DNA of 5,303 nt from A07HB70 sp964512675 (GTDB lineage Archaea; Halobacteriota; Halobacteria; Halobacteriales; Haloferacaceae): NCBI GenBank assembly GCA_964512675.1, contig CAZEJR010000045.1, forward strand, positions 1-5,303. Reading direction: 5' to 3'. Made by a program: the position numbers and the translations under genes. Each line of letters starts with the position of its first letter. Within the stretch, counting starts at the first letter, position 1. Below the pieces are notes generated by a model, which was given only the letters and a program-made list of their open reading frames with translations, did no database searches and was not told where the DNA came from. This document shows, one piece after another, positions 3,907 through 5,303 of this stretch.

Positions 3907-4764
3907 GTGTCCGACCCCGCAGACCTCGGCACCCCGGTGCTCGACGACCACCTGCACCTCGACCCGGACGCCGGGCGTGGACTCGACGCAGTCGCCGACT
4001 TCCGCCGGCTGGGCGGCACGCACCTCCTCGTGGTCAACAAGCCGTCGTGGCACCTCGGCGTCGCGGTCGACGAGGCCGCGGACTTCGACGCCGTCTTCGA
4101 ACGGACCCTCGGCGTCGTCGCGCGCGCCGACGAGCTGCTCCCTGGCCGTGCGTGGCCGGTACTGGGCGTCCACCCCGGCCTGATCTCGCGGCTCGTCGAC
4201 GACCGCGGACTCGCGCCCGACGCGGCGGCAGATCTGATGTGCGCGGGGCTCGACCGCGCCGCGGCGTACGTCGCCGACGGGCGGGCGCTCGCGCTCAAGT
4301 CCGGACGGCCACACTACGAGACCACCGACGACGTCCGGGCGGCGTCGAACCGGGTCCTGCGTCACGCGCTCTCGCTCGGCGCGCGCGAGGACTGCCCCGT
4401 TCAACTGCACACGGAGGAGAGCGAGGACCTGACCGCGGTGGCCGACTGGGCGGCGGACCGGGGGCTGGCCCCGGAACGTGTCGTCAAGCACTACGCCGGC
4501 CCCCGTCTCGACGGCCCGACGCCGAGCGTGATGGCCCGGAAGGAGTGGCTACGCACCCACGCCGAACGAGGCGACCCGTTCCTGATGGAGACCGACTTCG
4601 TCGACGACCCCGACCGTCCCGGGGCGGTGCTGGGTCCGAAGACGGTGCCACGACGGACACGCCTGCTGCTAGACGAGGGGTACGAGGCGGCGGTCCGGCG
4701 CGCACACGTCGAGACGCCACGGGCCGTCTACGGCGTCGACACCGAGGCGACGCTGTCGCGCTGA
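3907..4764 (+). CDS. TatD-like metal-dependent hydrolase
   Basis: This 285-residue protein is of the archaeal TatD-related branch (COG1099 type) of the amidohydrolase superfamily, a TIM barrel with a metal site. Landmarks in order: L-D-D-H15-L-H17-L-D, the metal-binding HxH of strand 1; V-L-G-V-H89-P-G; A-L-K131-S-G-R-P-H136-Y-E; V-Q-L-H168-T-E-E; V-V-K-H195-Y-A-G-P; and M-E-T-D230-F-V-D-D-P, supplying the late histidines and the catalytic aspartate. G-P-K-T-V-P-R-R and a C-terminal V-Y-G-V-D complete the pattern. Bacterial TatD proteins are metal-dependent DNases; for this archaeal branch the substrate is unknown. The GTG start is supported by a Ser/Asp-rich N-terminus directly before the first strand and by the frame having no earlier plausible start. 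The strand-4 Glu of the usual G-E-I-G is not seen where K131-S-G occurs. It is acidic and full length. Confidence 0.9.
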   Translation: MSDPADLGTPVLDDHLHLDPDAGRGLDAVADFRRLGGTHLLVVNKPSWHLGVAVDEAADFDAVFERTLGVVARADELLPGRAWPVLGVHPGLISRLVDDRGLAPDAAADLMCAGLDRAAAYVADGRALALKSGRPHYETTDDVRAASNRVLRHALSLGAREDCPVQLHTEESEDLTAVADWAADRGLAPERVVKHYAGPRLDGPTPSVMARKEWLRTHAERGDPFLMETDFVDDPDRPGAVLGPKTVPRRTRLLLDEGYEAAVRRAHVETPRAVYGVDTEATLSR

Positions 4765-4790
4765 CCCGCCGCGCACCGGCTAGGAAAGGC

Positions 4791-4797
4791 ATTTTAC
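4791..4797 (+). promoter_or_regulatory. TATA box for the DUF2150-type gene
   Basis: ATTTTAC, preceded by the purine-rich GGAAAGG that could act as a BRE, is 23-29 bases before the ATG at 4820. The fit to a leaderless haloarchaeal promoter is good and indicates that this gene is transcribed separately from the TatD-like gene. Confidence 0.5.
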
Positions 4798-4819
4798 TCG
4801 GGCAGAGAGACGAGAGGTC

Positions 4820-5303
4820 ATGACAGACGAGGGCGCCGACGGCGCGCCGGGGAGCGGCGAGGACGACGAGCGGTTCTACGCCGAGGACCGGTGGCAGAAC
4901 TGGCTCGACCGCGTCGCCGAGGAGGACCTCGACCCGGACGAAGAGGAGTCGGCGCGCCTGCTGATCAACCTCCAGGACGACACCGCGATCGCCGTCGCGA
5001 AGGTGCTGTCGGCCCACGACGACGGCGTCCTCGACGCCGAGCCCGCCGCGGAGGAGCTGGCGCGCATCCGCGATATCGTGCTCGCAGAGGTCGACCTCGA
5101 CGACGAGGAGACGCTGATGCTCATCGACGGCGTCCAGACCAGCCTCGTTCCCGTCTTCTACGCCGCAGAGGAGTACGTCGCCGCCGGTCCCGCGACCGAC
5201 GCCGAGGTCGCCGAGTACGTCCGCGCCGCCGCCGACGCCGAGGCCGACGACGACGTCGACGCCGCACTCGGCTACGTCGTCCAGGCCGGCACGCGGGTCA
5301 TCG
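4820..5303 (+). CDS. DUF2150-type haloarchaeal protein, 3' end outside the window
   Basis: An open frame of 161 codons starts at ATG 4820 and continues past the window edge, so the protein is partial at its C-terminus. The strongly acidic, mostly helical sequence has a 17-residue disordered start. It is followed by R-F-Y-A-E-D-R-W-Q-N-W-L-D-R, then S-A-R-L-L-I-N-L-Q-D-D-T-A-I-A-V-A-K, and L-M-L-I-D-G-V-Q-T-S-L-V-P-V-F-Y-A-A-E-E-Y. I recognise these as DUF2150, a family confined to haloarchaea with no known function. No catalytic motif, cysteine pair or membrane segment is visible. A good TATA-like box sits at leaderless distance, 55 bases past the TatD-like stop. Codon use is strongly GC at third positions, as in the neighbouring core genes. 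Confidence 0.9.
   Translation, partial: MTDEGADGAPGSGEDDERFYAEDRWQNWLDRVAEEDLDPDEEESARLLINLQDDTAIAVAKVLSAHDDGVLDAEPAAEELARIRDIVLAEVDLDDEETLMLIDGVQTSLVPVFYAAEEYVAAGPATDAEVAEYVRAAADAEADDDVDAALGYVVQAGTRVI

Noticed and set aside
2885..4183. Very long plus-strand frame across the broken membrane gene, the NYN gene and the TatD-like gene
   Set aside because: Long stop-free shadows are expected at this GC content. It is extremely Arg-rich over genes that are certain. Its acidic part (about 3170-3320) is the complement of the Val-rich membrane segment.

Overview
The window is a piece of a haloarchaeal (class Halobacteria) chromosome. It has very GC-rich coding DNA (for example 44 G/C out of 60 bases at 3661-3720), Asp/Glu-rich proteins, GTG starts without ribosome binding sites, TATA-like boxes about 25-30 bases ahead of start codons (leaderless transcripts), and families I recognise as haloarchaeal.

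Left part (1-1257): a patch that is clearly less GC-rich (24 G/C out of 60 at 901-960), lying against the 3' end of a tRNA gene. It holds a small winged-helix protein (58-291, +) and, on the minus strand, two tiny genes (907-647 and 647-441). These two are joined by a TAATG stop/start overlap, and both products carry the same H-x4-C ... C-x2-C pattern. I do not recognise the pair. It is the most novel item in the window and may be cargo of an element integrated at the tRNA, but no integrase or att duplication is visible.

Middle part (1258-2171, minus strand): tRNA-Val(CAC) with its own TATA box. Upstream of it is a tight two-gene operon of a glutaredoxin-like protein and a PduO-type ATP:cob(I)alamin adenosyltransferase, sharing a GTGA overlap.

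Right part (2471-5303): a 52-residue zinc-ribbon protein (+) with a hairpin across its stop codon; a minus-strand small membrane-protein gene (3322-2936) that reads sensibly only if the frame changes twice, at two C-runs; an NYN/PIN-fold nuclease-like protein (+); a TatD-like metal-dependent hydrolase (+); and the first 161 codons of a DUF2150-type haloarchaeal protein (+) that runs off the window. The NYN, TatD and DUF2150 genes are co-oriented, but the promoter-like boxes suggest that at least the last has its own leaderless transcript.

Right of the tRNA the content looks like ordinary core haloarchaeal housekeeping. The unusual signals are the coupled zinc-motif pair in the AT-richer patch and the doubly frameshifted membrane gene.
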